This document shows positions 1 to 11,280 of a stretch of DNA of 64,000 nt, in pieces; positions within the stretch are counted from its first letter, which is position 1, and each line of letters begins with the position of its first letter. Below the pieces are notes generated by a model. The model ran no database searches. It was given only the letters and a program-made list of their open reading frames with translations, and was not told where the DNA came from. Source of the stretch: Undaria pinnatifida (lineage: Eukaryota > Sar > Phaeophyceae > Laminariales > Alariaceae). A program made the translations under genes and the position numbers. The DNA lies in the NCBI GenBank assembly GCA_012845835.1, contig JABAKD010000021.1:14386978-14450977 (forward strand), read 5' to 3'.

Positions 1-1680
1 TCAAAGTACACGCAGGGTCGCATGCACGACGTCCGCCCCTGGCAACTCTTTGATAAGTATGATTTATTTTTGTCGACGATTGCAGACGAGGCAGTCTCGA
101 TTCAAACAATCATATAACAAACCACGTCGGCCGAGCCTGTAGCAACGACGGTATCAGCTGGCTGGTAACGCCTGTGCGGTCGCTTTAAAGCACGCACACA
201 CCCATTCTATCGGTCGTGGCGGCTCCGCGCCGCCCTTGTCGGAATTCTCAGAAAAAGCGATTTGGTTCCCTGTCTGGCAGATGTCTCATCCAGAGCATGT
301 AGACAGCAGGTAGACCTCCCTGACTCTAAGATAGAGGTGCCTGATTTCTTATCTGAATTTCAACATTTCTGGGAGGAAAAATCAACGTCGCCCTTTCCCC
401 CCAAACAACCCATGTCCGAGTTCACGCTGGGCCTCATGCCAAACGCACATACCCCGGCATAGCTTTCATTGACACGGGTTCCCCACAGCAGTATTTTGTA
501 CAAGTATGTTCTCTCATAGTGGAGTCCGCCCGAACAATTGACTGACGCACGTAAATGTCAATTGCTTATTCCCCCTTTACTTTCTAACAGCAATTAGCAG
601 TTGCTACTACTCTGTTGTGCGTCTCAATACGCTGTGTTGTTTTTGGTAAAAACGTCTCTGGCTTAGAAGACGTTCTTCAGCAACGATGAGCGCAGTTCGA
701 TCATTGCGTGCCGAGTCTACTGCAATCCACAGACCCGCCTGTTGGATAATTGGCAGCTCATCGGTTCCTGACACCACCATTCACGTCTGTCAGGTTTAGA
801 CAAAGAAGTATGGTAGGATAAGGATTTCGGTTACCGTCACACCACTATTACAACGCTTCGATTGATGCTCGTGCAACAATGTCACCCGCGTGCATTAGTC
901 GAACGATATTTTTGGTAGACGGGTATGTCAGCGAGAGTAAATCAGAATCGTGGATATGCCGAAGTATAGTACTGCGTAAAGCCGCGAGATGTCGCGCGCG
1001 GAAAACAACCGTTGTTATGCCGCTGAGTCCCTCCCGCTGCCATTTTAGTTGGGGGGGAGAGTATCGTTCGACTTTCCACATCCGTTGCAGGAAATAATGA
1101 ACTAGCTCATGTATTATTATCGTATATGGATAACCGGGTTTGGAGTCCGAGACGAATACAACTCACTGTGAGATTGTCAGATACTCTTTAGTTTTTGGTG
1201 TGCCGAAGCTGTAACATCGCCCACGTAGGATCCGATAACAGGTTTTCCCGAACGCACCAACGCCTTGTCGCACAGCGTGCAGAACATCGGGGGCCTAGCA
1301 ATGTTTTGCTGCCTGACAGGTTACGTCCTTACCCCAGGGCATCAGAAACCGGCAAGGCACGTTTGACGAAAGGCGTGAAGAAGCTCGCACTATTTCATGG
1401 TGGATACTGAAGGACGACGGCTCGAACACGTCCCCAGCGCCTCGTCGGAAGGGGACACCAGATCACCCTACGCCGCCATCTTTTTCGTTTTGTGTTGTTT
1501 TGTTTAGGGTTGTATGTTTTTTGTTTTTTTCAAAGGGCGTTGTAAGTGAAGGAAAAAAATGGTAGACAGGCATGGGCGCAGCGCTGTCGTTGCGAAGATA
1601 ACCAGTTATCCGGTGTTTCCTTTGGGAGAAAAATGTTCAGAGATCCATGTTTTCTTTCGATGAAAGACGGGTTTGTGCTT
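1..1680. other. no gene recognised
   Basis: Only short open frames (under about 80 residues) occur here, on both strands, with no recognisable domain, splice-supported exon or repeat array. I see nothing to annotate beyond ordinary mixed-composition intergenic DNA. Confidence 0.5.
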
Positions 1681-1761
1681 GGGTAGGCCTCTAGAAAGTT
1701 ACCTGGATCGCGAGGATAGGTTGCATCCTGGGTGGGCCGGAGGCATAGTAACGATAGTATT

Positions 1762-1956
1762 GAATCGGTTGCCTCCACGCCCTCCGATTTCGTTGAGGCC
1801 GCCGTTCGGGGAAGGATTGGGGACATGGAATCGCTTGCATCAACGCCCTCCGATTTCGTTGAGGCTGCCGTTCGGGGAAGCATTGGGGACTTGGAATCGC
1901 TCGCATCAACGCCCCCAGGTTTCGTTGAGGCTGTCGTTTCGGAAAAAGAGTGGGAT
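1762..1956 (+). repeat. 66-bp minisatellite, three copies
   Basis: Three consecutive 66-bp units. Because 66 is a multiple of three, several frames stay open. In the plus frame each unit reads like ESLASTPSDFVEAAVRG followed by a short variable end. The third unit is the most diverged. The surrounding frames on both strands are open only because of this periodicity, so I do not call a gene. A small repeat protein is a weak alternative. Confidence 0.75.
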
Positions 1957-1959
1957 TGA

Positions 1960-3325
1960 ATTCCGGTTTCATCGTCGCATTGGCGAATTGACCATGTTGA
2001 AGTATCGAGGGAAATTCTCAGCTTGCCACCCCACGCTACTTTGAGGGGCATGGGTGAGTAGGGCAAAGCTTGGATTATACCTTGTGCTTCGGTTAGCGCT
2101 CAGAGCGAGACTTTTCTGTCGTTCTGTCTTGATCGATTGTTCAGTCTGGGTGGTCATTCAAGTTTTTGTTCGGGTCGCGTTGAGTTCATTGAACGTCTCA
2201 GTGATGCACACGTATGATTGCCATCAAATCAACTGCGTGGGATTACTGTGATGACTTCTTACCTTGCGGTAATTGCTTTTGAGTAGCAAACTGTTTGGGT
2301 TGCTACTAAAAAGCAGGGTGGGCCAATGTGGTAATAAGTCATAAGTCAATTGATAATTTGATAAAGAAAGTCAAAAGCTCATAACGTAAGTTGAGAATTC
2401 AGGTTCGGAATAGATCCAAGGAAGGTTAAGACACCTACATACGAGTACCTGGCGTTGGAGTTGACCTTCGCTCGTAGTTGTGGGTAGATCTTGGAGTAGG
2501 ATATGGATCCATCTGGGTAGCTGGAATAATCACGGGTTTTTGGTAGGTGGAAAGGTCGTCGTTGGGTACTGCGTGGATTCCAGGAAGAAGTTGAGAAGGA
2601 TATGAAAGTCGTGGTACAGAACTGATTGCCAACAAGTAGTTGTAAGGTCGGTAAGTTTTGAGAGCAGATTTCCCGGGGTTTGTCGTGGTTGCCCTTTCAT
2701 GTCAGAAGCTCGCTGGGTGTCGCTTGGAGCCGTCTCGAGTCGATGAACGATATGGCAAGCCACCGGGGTCGGGTGAGACTGATGTAAGCGAGTATCAGGC
2801 GAAAGCAGTCAGTACGTGACGGATTGGTAGGCGGACAAAAGCAGTGAAGAAGGATAAATGATGCTCAATTACACACGATCCATCAATCTTATTTCTTGAC
2901 CAGTTCTCGAAGCCAGAACAAGCACTTATTTCGTCAGATGGAAGAACCTGCAGATATTGTATGGAATGAGTTTGGACAGCTAGCGAGCATACAGCAGTCT
3001 CGCGAGTGAGATTCACCAGACCGCGTGAGCCGAGTCCAATTCTTATTACAAACGTGAGCGAACAAAAAAATAAAAACGGTTCTGCTTTTACTGCTATACA
3101 GCACCTGCTTATATGAGATGGGTGTTTACCTAATCAAGCAAAGAAATGAACAACAACTTGAAGTCTACTCACTGCTGATGGTGCCAGTCTAAATTATCAG
3201 TGTATCTGCTCATTTCGCAACAAAATTAGAAATAGGCAGCCTGCCTGGCGTTCCTGCCTCCCCCGAACAAAGGAACGCTAGCGGACTCTGTCAGCGCTTT
3301 TACTACAGCTGTAAATAGACATCAC
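1960..3325. other. no gene recognised
   Basis: No domain-bearing reading frame, repeat array or RNA gene is visible. Frames are short and overlap on opposite strands. Confidence 0.45.
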
Positions 3326-3769
3326 CTACAGTCCTATCTCCCTGTTGAAGGCGTCCATATAACGCGTCCGTCTTCCGTGGGCCCGTAGAATATGCAGTCT
3401 TGCGCTGATTCGGGCGTACAGGTCGCTGGCAGTTGTCCGGCTGTAGGTCGATCTGTTGTCGTCGATAATGCAGCATACCACGAGGAAGTCAACAGTAGTA
3501 GAGTCGAGAAAAGATTCCAGCTCTTGGACGTCGACGTGGTGAGCTAACGAGTACATGAACTTGATAACTAAGCGGAATGCATCGCGGTCGGCGAAACCAT
3601 TACTGATCAGGCGCCTCGCGAATAAGTGCCTGACCAGGCGATCTTGTGGCCCGCTCTCGTCGGTCACGTACCCGATGGCATCACGCCACTGGGTGCCAAG
3701 TCCGTCCCTCGCGCTGTTCCCCCATGGTTGCTGCACGATAACTTCTCGGCTCTCGCTTCGAACTGCCAC
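3326..3769 (-). CDS. unrecognised 147-aa ORF downstream of copia gag remnant
   Basis: A 147-residue frame on the same strand as, and just 3' of, the gag remnant. It is rich in Arg and Asp with a mid-region resembling a helical segment (RLVIKFMYSLAHH, VDFLVVCCIIDD). It does not show the Asp-Ser/Thr-Gly protease motif, integrase zinc finger or reverse transcriptase motifs expected after copia gag. It could be a diverged retroelement segment or a chance frame. Confidence 0.2.
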   Translation of the reverse strand: MAVRSESREVIVQQPWGNSARDGLGTQWRDAIGYVTDESGPQDRLVRHLFARRLISNGFADRDAFRLVIKFMYSLAHHVDVQELESFLDSTTVDFLVVCCIIDDNRSTYSRTTASDLYARISARLHILRAHGRRTRYMDAFNREIGL

Positions 3770-3984
3770 ACAGGAAGTTCAGAGCACGAAAGCGAGCGGC
3801 GTCTGTCGTCGTTGTGGTCGCTAGATTCACTTTCCAAGCTGGTGTCCATTTCGATAGCGATGGTGTGGTTGTCCTTGTTGAGCTTGGTGAGGATGTGTCG
3901 TTGATGAGCGTGGGTGTTGAGTTGTACTGAAAATGATCCTTCGAGAAATTTTTTAAACCCGTTTCTCCAATGTTTGGCACGGAG

Positions 3985-4434
3985 TCACGGAGTTGAAATT
4001 CTTGTACTGCTGCAAAAACTGTTGCCGTTCCTTCCAATGCCGCTGCCTTCCGTCTTGAACGAAAATCCTTTGTCGAAATCATCGTCAAAGCTGAGGGAGG
4101 GTGCTTCTTCGTCAGTAGTAGGCCCTGAAAAGGCGAGGTTGGCGGCTCCGGGTTCCGGACGGGGTGCGCCTTGAGCGTAGCACTTCTCATCGCTGTGTGA
4201 GGTAGTTTGGTGGACCGAGCACCACCTCTGCCCAGCATCTCCTCCTGCCTTCGAGCCGGAATGCTTTTTGTTGGCCCGTGTGGTCTCGTCTCTCTTCCAG
4301 CAGTTCCCCTCCTGGTGACCCTTCTTGCCGCAATAGTCACAGGCTGATGTTTCGGCTGACATTGCCGTTCCGCGTCCGACTATCTTCTCGGAACTGCTGC
4401 CGCGTGACAGATCATCAAGGTATAGATGCCGCAT
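3985..4434 (-). pseudogene. copia gag, zinc-knuckle half (broken)
   Basis: This frame is in register with the upstream gag frame and separated from it by one stop codon. Near residues 33-46 it carries a retroviral-type zinc knuckle CDYCGKKGHQEGNC, which fits C-x2-C-x4-H-x4-C. A second Cys/His cluster (WCSVHQTTSHSDEKC) follows. In Ty1/copia elements this part of Gag binds the RNA genome during particle assembly. The frame ends near 3985, and coding similarity seems to continue in another frame, so at least one frameshift is likely. No protease, integrase or RT follows on this strand. Confidence 0.8.
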
Positions 4435-4440
4435 CGTTGT

Positions 4441-5073
4441 CTACATCTGATCGATGTCGAATGTAGGATCGCGGTACATCATCAGCTTGATGTCCTTGTA
4501 GTCAGAAGTAAACCCTGTGACACAAATATCCTTAAATCTGCGGTCAGAGATGGGTTCACCCATCTTTTCGAGCTCAGCGCGGGCGAGGGTCTTTTCCATG
4601 AAGAAGTCGTCGGGGTCCTGTTGATCCGTCATCGGAGTGTTCACGAGTGTCTCCATTTTTGCCCTGATGACTTCGTCAGTCACCTTGTTGTACTTGCCGA
4701 CGAGATCTTGTAATGCCGTTTGGCCATCTCCACTGGTGCCGGTCGCGTCTTCGTGCTTGGAGACAAGAAGCGCTGCTGGCTTCTCGGTGAGTAGGTACAG
4801 GATATCGTAAAGGTCCCCGTTTGCCTTGTCGAATTCAGCGGTTGCTTTGTTGAGCGAGGCTTGAGCGTCGGTTGCGCCAGTGTCTGGCGTTGACTCTCTC
4901 GGCCGTGCCTTCCCTTTCATAATGCTGGCGATATCGCGGCGCGTGACCCCGACAACGACCGCCATTCTCTTGTGCCAATCACGAAATTCGCCTGGTTCAC
5001 GTCCGTCAAATTTCCCCAGACCCTTGATCGCGGTGGTAAGGGTGCCGCTGTTGTTGTGTGTGGAGTTTTCCAT
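4441..5073 (-). pseudogene. gag: copia-type gag polyprotein, N-terminal part
   Basis: A 210-residue frame starting MENSTHNNSGTLTTAIKGL, with the pattern of the gag-polypeptide family of copia-type LTR elements (UBN2/gag group): a short N-terminal leader, then GREPGEFRDWHKRM, and a helical mid-region ending DYKDIKLMMYRDPTFDIDQM. It stops at 4441-4443 with TAG, and the frame then continues directly into the zinc-knuckle half without shift, so a single nonsense change (probably CAG to TAG) splits the gene. I found no flanking LTR pair or primer-binding site. This is a 5' internal fragment of a dead element. Confidence 0.8.
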
Positions 5074-5290
5074 GGTGGAGCCTTGTATGATGCTACAGCA
5101 GCAGTGGCGGTAGTACCTGATGAAGTACGTATCCGTATGAACTGCTGTTGCTGTGCTGTTGTGAGCGACCTCGGAGAAACTTATTCGAAAAAATAGTTAT
5201 CACCGGTTGGTTGGGGTCACAGATCTACGATGAGAATCTGGTGACAATCCCAATGATTTCTCTGGGCTGGACGGCCTCTTGGAAATTTTT

Positions 5291-5405
5291 GAAGTTCAGT
5301 GCTCCTTTAACAGACAGGCTAAAAAACGTGTCGGGAGTTAACTTCGTCTCAAAGTTCAGAGCTCCTTTTACAGACACGGCTAAAGAACGTATCGGGAGTT
5401 AAGTT
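5291..5405. repeat. 60-bp tandem duplication
   Basis: Two adjacent copies of about 60 bp, starting near 5291 and 5351, sharing AAGTTCAG, GCTCCTTT, ACAGACA and ATCGGGAGTTAA-like blocks with several substitutions. No coding role is apparent. It lies just upstream (minus sense) of the gag start and could be a decayed leader repeat of that element. Confidence 0.7.
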
Positions 5406-5409
5406 TGTT

Positions 5410-8207
5410 ATCGACGCTGCTCGGGGTCAACGAGGCTAATGATCCAGGATGTGGATTACGCTCAGCAGAGCTCCTGACCTCGCAGCGATGCTGTGGGTCG
5501 TCAAGCTGGAGTTGCTGTGGTATGGCGTACAGCAATTGTACTCGATTTTTGGTCGAGATTTTTTCCTCGTCTATGATAAGCAGACGAGGCGGAGGTGAGG
5601 TTTCCCAGCTCCTACGTGATGGTGCTTCAGTTGGAGTACCTGTCGCAGTTGTGGCAATTAGACTACAGCAGTACTGTAGAATGCCCTACGCAGGATCCTA
5701 TTAGCTGCACGCGGTATCTGTACCGCAGCCACTCACGTTTCAACGAAGTAGACCTTCGATGGTTGATGTTTGATTCTTGTCGTACGTACTCCTTGATGTA
5801 GAGAGTATGAAGCTCCAAAGTGCAGCAAGCGCAGGTTACTTGATCTCCAACCCTCCTGATAAAACCAGTAGTGTAGACGATCTTGAACTGCGTTGCTCGC
5901 GGCTAGTCGCGTTTTACGCGATACGAGGGTCAAAGCCTATTAGATTGTGACGATTGACGTGTGTATCAGCACGAAGCTGATGTGTACGCCTAGACTCGAT
6001 TGCTGATGCCCAGCGAATACACAGTCTAAATTTGAGAGGCAAAACGCAGGTCACCGTGAAGTGAACCTGGTAAGAGCTTCCAAAATAAGAGTAAGAGAAG
6101 AAGATGGGTGGCGACTCCTGGCCGGCGTTGTAGATTGGTTGATTTGCTCAGCTGAAGATGGTTAGCAAAATGGGAGTGAGCTGGTGTGCGCGGTGAACAC
6201 GTGCGCGACTCGTAGCTCAAAAACAAAAGGGATGACCCTTGGAATTCAGTCAAACAACAAAAAATAGAAGACCCTGTATCTACTACAGCAGACCCTGTAT
6301 CTACTACTGCTGTTTTAGGGTACGGACCCTTTGTAGCTTATATGATCACTTCCGGAAGTTACTGGTTACAGAGGGATAGTTCCTCTCAACGTTCATCAGT
6401 ACATCCGTACTACATGTGTTGGATATGATGTAGCTTGTAAACTGCTGTTTATCATATATTCAACATATTACTCTCATTGAGACTTACTTGTACGTGTACG
6501 TACGTACCTACAGCAACAACAATTATCCTGTGGGTGGATATCTTTCACCAGTACGTACTTAACTACAGCACACACCAGTAGGTAACATATACCAGACATG
6601 ATAGAGCGTGTAAACTGCTATGTATCATATCTACGATCTTACTTATTGATAATGCAAGTAGCTACAGTACGAGTTATTCGTATGTTGTTCTACTATAGAC
6701 TACTACTCGCTATGTATATGTATAACATAGTGCTACATCAACAAACGACAACAGTCTGGAAAGCTGCCTGTTATACATTTACATGTGCAATGTATACCAG
6801 ATAGCTTTAAGTGTTATCAAGCATTAACAATGATGACTACTGATAAGTATAGTCTCTGACATGACGTTTATGTCGTATGAGCTGTTTCTGCCACTCTGTG
6901 TTCTCTTTCTTGCTGCTTTCAAATCGATTTATTATTCATAGATTCCCTGGCCATCGTAATATAACCAAATGCTAGTGTCTACGGTTTTGAATTATGCAGA
7001 ATTTAGTATGTATTTTCGAGTGTTCTCGTAGACAATGCAATTTGTCACGAGATTGCTCGTGGGACGATTTTGAGCGCATTTCATGCAGGGCAGCACCTCC
7101 GATCTGCAACGAGGAATCAGAGTAAGGCAATAAACACCAAGAGGCCACGGTAGTATCCGGGGAGTCCCCCCTTCAAAACTAATCGTGCATTTATTTGAGC
7201 TACTCGCACGAGTGACTCTGTACATCACGGCCGCGGCAGCAAAGATTTGATGAAATTTTCTCGCCACCTGGTAGCTAAGCTTTGCAATGCTAACCATTCC
7301 ATTCCATCGTGGATTAATGTCATTGCACCACAGGTGAAACAACTCGTAATACGGAAGCTAAAAACTGCAAAAGGTACAGGGGGCAGATCTGGGCCACTAA
7401 CCCCAGTTAACCAGAGACACTCTCACTCCGAAAAAAAAATACGTATACGACCCCAAACGTCCGCCCCCCAGTCATGGCGTTAATTTATCGAGGGTCGTGC
7501 TTTGCGAAACGTACAACAGCATTTCAGTTTTGCATGTAATTTCTTCATTTTATTTAATCAGCGAAGAGGGTTGGATCGTAACGAGTACGAGCCTCGCTCA
7601 GTTGGCTCGCAAAACAATCGTGCACCAGACACGTCATTACGTCAGCAACGTGCGCGGAAGTCACCCACGTGGTTGTCCCAATGCAGCCGGCATTTACTCC
7701 TAACTAACCAGGTGACTGTACCTGGGGAAGTGAAATCCACCACCAAGCCGTCGCGTTACAACGCCCAACGTGACAAAAATCTCAGCTCATAATGCCTTCG
7801 CCGAGCTTATTCGGTCGGCCGCGTCGGTTCCGTCACGTTGTTGCCAGCTTGACGACGAAAGCATTCAAGCTCACTGCGCCTTCTGCGATCAGCCATGACC
7901 TTCTAGCCGACGCGCTTGCCTAGGAAGATTCCGAGAGCGTTAAGGCGATAGTGCGCAAACGGAGGATTTTGTTTGCGGGATTTGTGGCACGTATGGGGGA
8001 GGAGCGTCTGCCACAGAGGGTGATGTTTGGGGAGTTGTTGCGGGTAAGGGACACTCAGGGGGGCAAGGGAAAGACTGGATGGATCATCTGAAGGAGGATA
8101 TGTCGGTCTTTGGAATAAAATTCGAAGGTTGGCGAAAGGCTGCTCAGAAGGCTGGCAGATGGTTTCGAAGAGTAGAGAAGGGAGCCAAGATGTTCAAGCG
8201 GAATTAG
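5410..8207. other. no gene recognised; small 21-bp duplication
   Basis: No gene is recognised in this stretch. At 6270-6311 a 21-bp unit (GACCCTGTATCTACTACAGC plus one base) occurs twice in tandem. AT-rich TACGTACGTA-type sequence follows to about 6800. Short open frames overlap on both strands and none carries a recognisable motif. Confidence 0.45.
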
Positions 8208-9163
8208 CATGAAACGGAGAGACGAAAAGCTGCAGGGCGACGCGCAAAGGCTGCGGCAGCGCCATCCACCGTTGGCATCTTTAAGCGGCCGGGGGGAGGG
8301 GGAAGAGGGGGGAGCGGGGAGGGGATTGGGGGAGGGAGGGAGGGAGAAGGAGGGGAGGGGGGAGGGGGAAATGGAGGAAGGGGGGAGGGGCGGAAGGGAA
8401 AGCGTCATGCCCAACAGATTGAAGTCTGGGTTTGGCCATCTTCGTATTGAAAGTTGTAGGCCTTCTAATGGCCGTCACAAGATAGCATAAGACCGCCCTG
8501 ACTTCTCCGCCATGTTGTGTTCTCTCCCAGGTGCCATTGATGATGGACGTGATACCCTCTATGAGCTTAATGCCATCCTTAGCCAGTCCCTAGGGTCGGC
8601 TAGCATGACATTTTTCTTTCTTTTCCTTTTTTTTCCTCTTTTTTTCGTTTTTTCTCCTCTTTTTTTCTTGCTTTGCTTCCTCTTGTCTTGTCATTTCTCG
8701 CTTTCTTGACTTTTTCGTCTCTTTTCTTTCTTTTTTAGATTTGTTTCGCTCTCTTCTGTTTTCTTTCCTTTCCTTTATCTCCTTTGGGTTCGCTTTCTTT
8801 GTTTCCTTTCTCCAATTGACTTACTCCTGTCGTGCGTACACGTAGTGATAGATACTACGTGTGATATATACGTGGTAGTCTTTCTTGGGTAGCAAGCAGA
8901 ATAATCGGTTTCTCCAGGCGTGAGTAGTGAGAGGTATGCACCGGTATGGACCTGGCACATCGTAGACTGACTCCCAGTTTCACTTTTATATGTTTCTGGT
9001 GGAGGCATGTATTGCGTCAGCTGTGATATATGCGAGTACCACCTTGGGTTGTTTGCGTTTTTCCCTGGGGTATTCCTCAGCTCTAGAATGACTAGAGCCT
9101 GCCATGTGACCACGGACTTGATTATGCGATTAAATGTGAGAACGACAACATCAACAACAACAG
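8208..9163 (+). mobile_element. (CAA)n-tailed retroelement, copy A
   Basis: Matches 55802-56828 along its whole length. In order it has a short open start (MKR-D-K-Q-DAQR-RQRHPPLASL in both copies), a purine-rich G block, a second shared stretch (LKSGFGH, then an in-frame stop, then SLPG-IDD-RDTLYE), a long pyrimidine tract, and a 3' module ending GGACTTGATTATGCGATTAA and a short imperfect CAACAA tail. The terminal microsatellite and repeated 3' module are typical of non-LTR retroelements or their non-autonomous derivatives. No reverse transcriptase is present. The tail abuts the start of the left arm of the inverted duplication. Confidence 0.7.
8286..8396 (+). repeat. G-rich purine block inside copy A
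   Basis: About 110 bases that are almost pure purine with many runs of three to six G. The same position in copy B (55883-55944) is also a G/A block ending in a 15-base G run. It is therefore a conserved part of the element and has strong G-quadruplex potential on the plus (element sense) strand. Confidence 0.75.
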
Positions 9164-9261
9164 CGGTCTGCACGAGTCGGTGGATGCCGGTCTCTTCGAC
9201 AACATAGGATCTATCTGGATCTTGGGAATGCTGCATACCAGTACCGGGTATGCTTTATATA

Positions 9262-9805
9262 TTTTAAAAAAGTGAAAATACACTCCAGCTGTGAGATCGA
9301 AGATTTCGTCGAAACTCATCTTTGCAAGCTGTGTGTGATACTCCGATCGCGCGCATTACGAGTTGTGTGTCCTCATTAAGGATATAGGTCGGCGACTCCC
9401 CTTACAACTACAGTGTAGCTATCAGGGTCAACAGGATGATTTTATTCAGTCTGTGCGCAGAAGCTATAAAACCCGTTTCTGAGGGGGACAAAATCTGACA
9501 GCTCTGAAGGGAAATGTATCCATTTATTATAAAAATTAAAATACACTCCAGCTGTGAGATCGAAGATGTCGTCGAAACTCATCTTTGCAAGCTGTGTGTG
9601 ATACTCCGATCGCGCTCATTACGAGTTGTGTGTCCTCATTAAGGATATAGGTCGGCGACTCCCCTTACAGCTACAGTGTAGCTATCAGGGTCAACAGGAT
9701 GATTTTAGTCAGTCTGTGCGCGGAAACTATAAAACCCGTTTCTGAGGGGGACAAAATCTGACAGCTGCCTTTTATCAAGTGAATCTTGTAAGTCGAATAA
9801 CCGGT
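9262..9805 (-). mobile_element. two tandem ~240-bp fold-back units inserted in left arm
   Basis: Two near-identical units in minus sense with a period of about 263 bp (anchor GAAACTCATCTTTGC at 9311 and 9574). Each runs from an end reading ACTCCAGCTGTGAGATCGAA to an end reading ACAAAATCTGACAGCT, and contains the conserved core GGTCGGCGACTCCCCTT. The other arm of the inverted duplication lacks this segment, so it is a later insertion. No ORF of note. Other copies are at 15.6, 48.9, 57.0-57.4, 58.5 and 59.8-61.4 kb. Confidence 0.75.
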
Positions 9806-10321
9806 GAGATATATAGGTCGTGGATCGTCATATTAAGCCGACACCAAAACGACAGGTCGCCCACTCCCCCTCGTCCACATCAACATTAAAACAGATCCAC
9901 TTATCCACACCGCAGCAATGTAGGTTCTGTCGAGTGACCTGTGAGGGTGACACCACCATCACGTGCTAGAGGCGATTCTCGCTGGTTGGGTGGTATGGCT
10001 ATTGCGCGCCAGACGTAGCTGGTATGCCTAAAACTCGTTTTCTATGTCTCAGTATGCATCTGGATGATAGAAGTATAGACAGATTAGATACCTACCTGCA
10101 TCAGCGATCTCATGATGAGATGCATTACAGGTTCTGTCACGTCGACAATCGGGGCGACTCCACCCTCACGCACACGCCGCGACTCTACGGCGGCGAAAGC
10201 TGTTGGCGGGGTGGTACCACCATGGCGCACCCGGAAAAACTCGCACGACTAAAACTCGTACGTGATGTCCCCTGTATCGTAGGAAAAAAATGTATCTAGA
10301 CTGCGATGATACAGTAGATAG

Positions 10322-10322
<1 letters not shown>

Positions 10323-10411
<89 letters not shown>
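10323..10411 (-). repeat. (CAA)~30 tail of EEP element
   Basis: An uninterrupted TTG run on the plus strand, equal to CAA on the element strand, directly after the shared 3' module. It is the element's 3' terminus rather than an independent microsatellite, since it sits against the target duplication. Confidence 0.9.
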
Positions 10412-10460
10412 CTCTCATTAACTCGCATAACCAAGTCCGTGGACACAGGACAGGCTGCAG

Positions 10461-11280
10461 TCACTTTGAAGCTGGAAAAATGATAAGGCGAGTATTTGCA
10501 ATCACGAGGTTGTAGTCCGCCTCGGCGTTCTTCCTGGGTGAAGTCCGCACAGTGCCATTATGTACCAATCGTGTATCCACTTGCCGTGTCAGTATGTAGT
10601 CAAGTCTGTACTGGGCCTGTCCTCGGGTAGGACTCTGAAACGTATACGATATACCACGAGCAGGTGTAGCATAGTACATGTTGAGGAGGGCGAGTTTGTT
10701 ATCAGTTGCGTGAGCCAATAGTCGCTCTCCGTTGTCGTTCAGCTCGTCACGTCCGTATGCACCCAGTACCTTGCTGTCGGTCCACTCGATCCCTCTCACG
10801 CCTGTACGAGCATTTGCGTCCATCAGAACAAGGACGTGGTCCCTACTGGGTACCTCCTTGACCATCTCGTCAAGTGAAATCCAAAAGTAATCCTTTCGCT
10901 CGTGCTCTTCTCGAGAGTAGGAGCATAGCGTACAATAAAGACACACCTTTAGATTTCCGTTTGAGTTGGATGCGAACCTTCATCAATCTAGCACTGATGC
11001 ACTCAACCGCGACGTTGCACTTATCCATCCCTGCCACGATAGACTCTCTAACAGCTAAGCCTACCGAGTGGTTTCCCTTCTCTTCGTACTTTCCTCCGTC
11101 TGCTCCGGAGCAAAACACAGCATACCCCGCCGCCATGAAAGCACTTTCTCCATTGCGCCTCAGCTCCTGCAATCCTATGACATCACAACCTGCGTCTTCG
11201 CAAGTCTTCAGTATCACCTCGGCGTGGCCTATGCCGTTCGTTCCCTTGAAAGCAAGTGCTCGAACGCTGTACGTACCCAC
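10461..11280 (-). pseudogene. endonuclease/exonuclease/phosphatase (EEP) domain of a LINE
   Basis: Two overlapping minus frames (11280-10870 and 10946-10461) together make an AP-endonuclease-like domain as used by non-LTR elements to nick target DNA. Visible motifs are VIGLQELRR (metal-binding Glu), HVLVLMDANAR (the DxN motif) and YRLDYILTRQ. The final motif, normally SDHNLV, reads ADYNLV here, so the catalytic His is replaced by Tyr and the preceding Ser by Ala. A frameshift lies near 10930-10950. The domain is thus dead twice over. It is close in style to the 'craniofacial development protein 2-like' annotations that usually mark LINE endonucleases. Confidence 0.85.
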
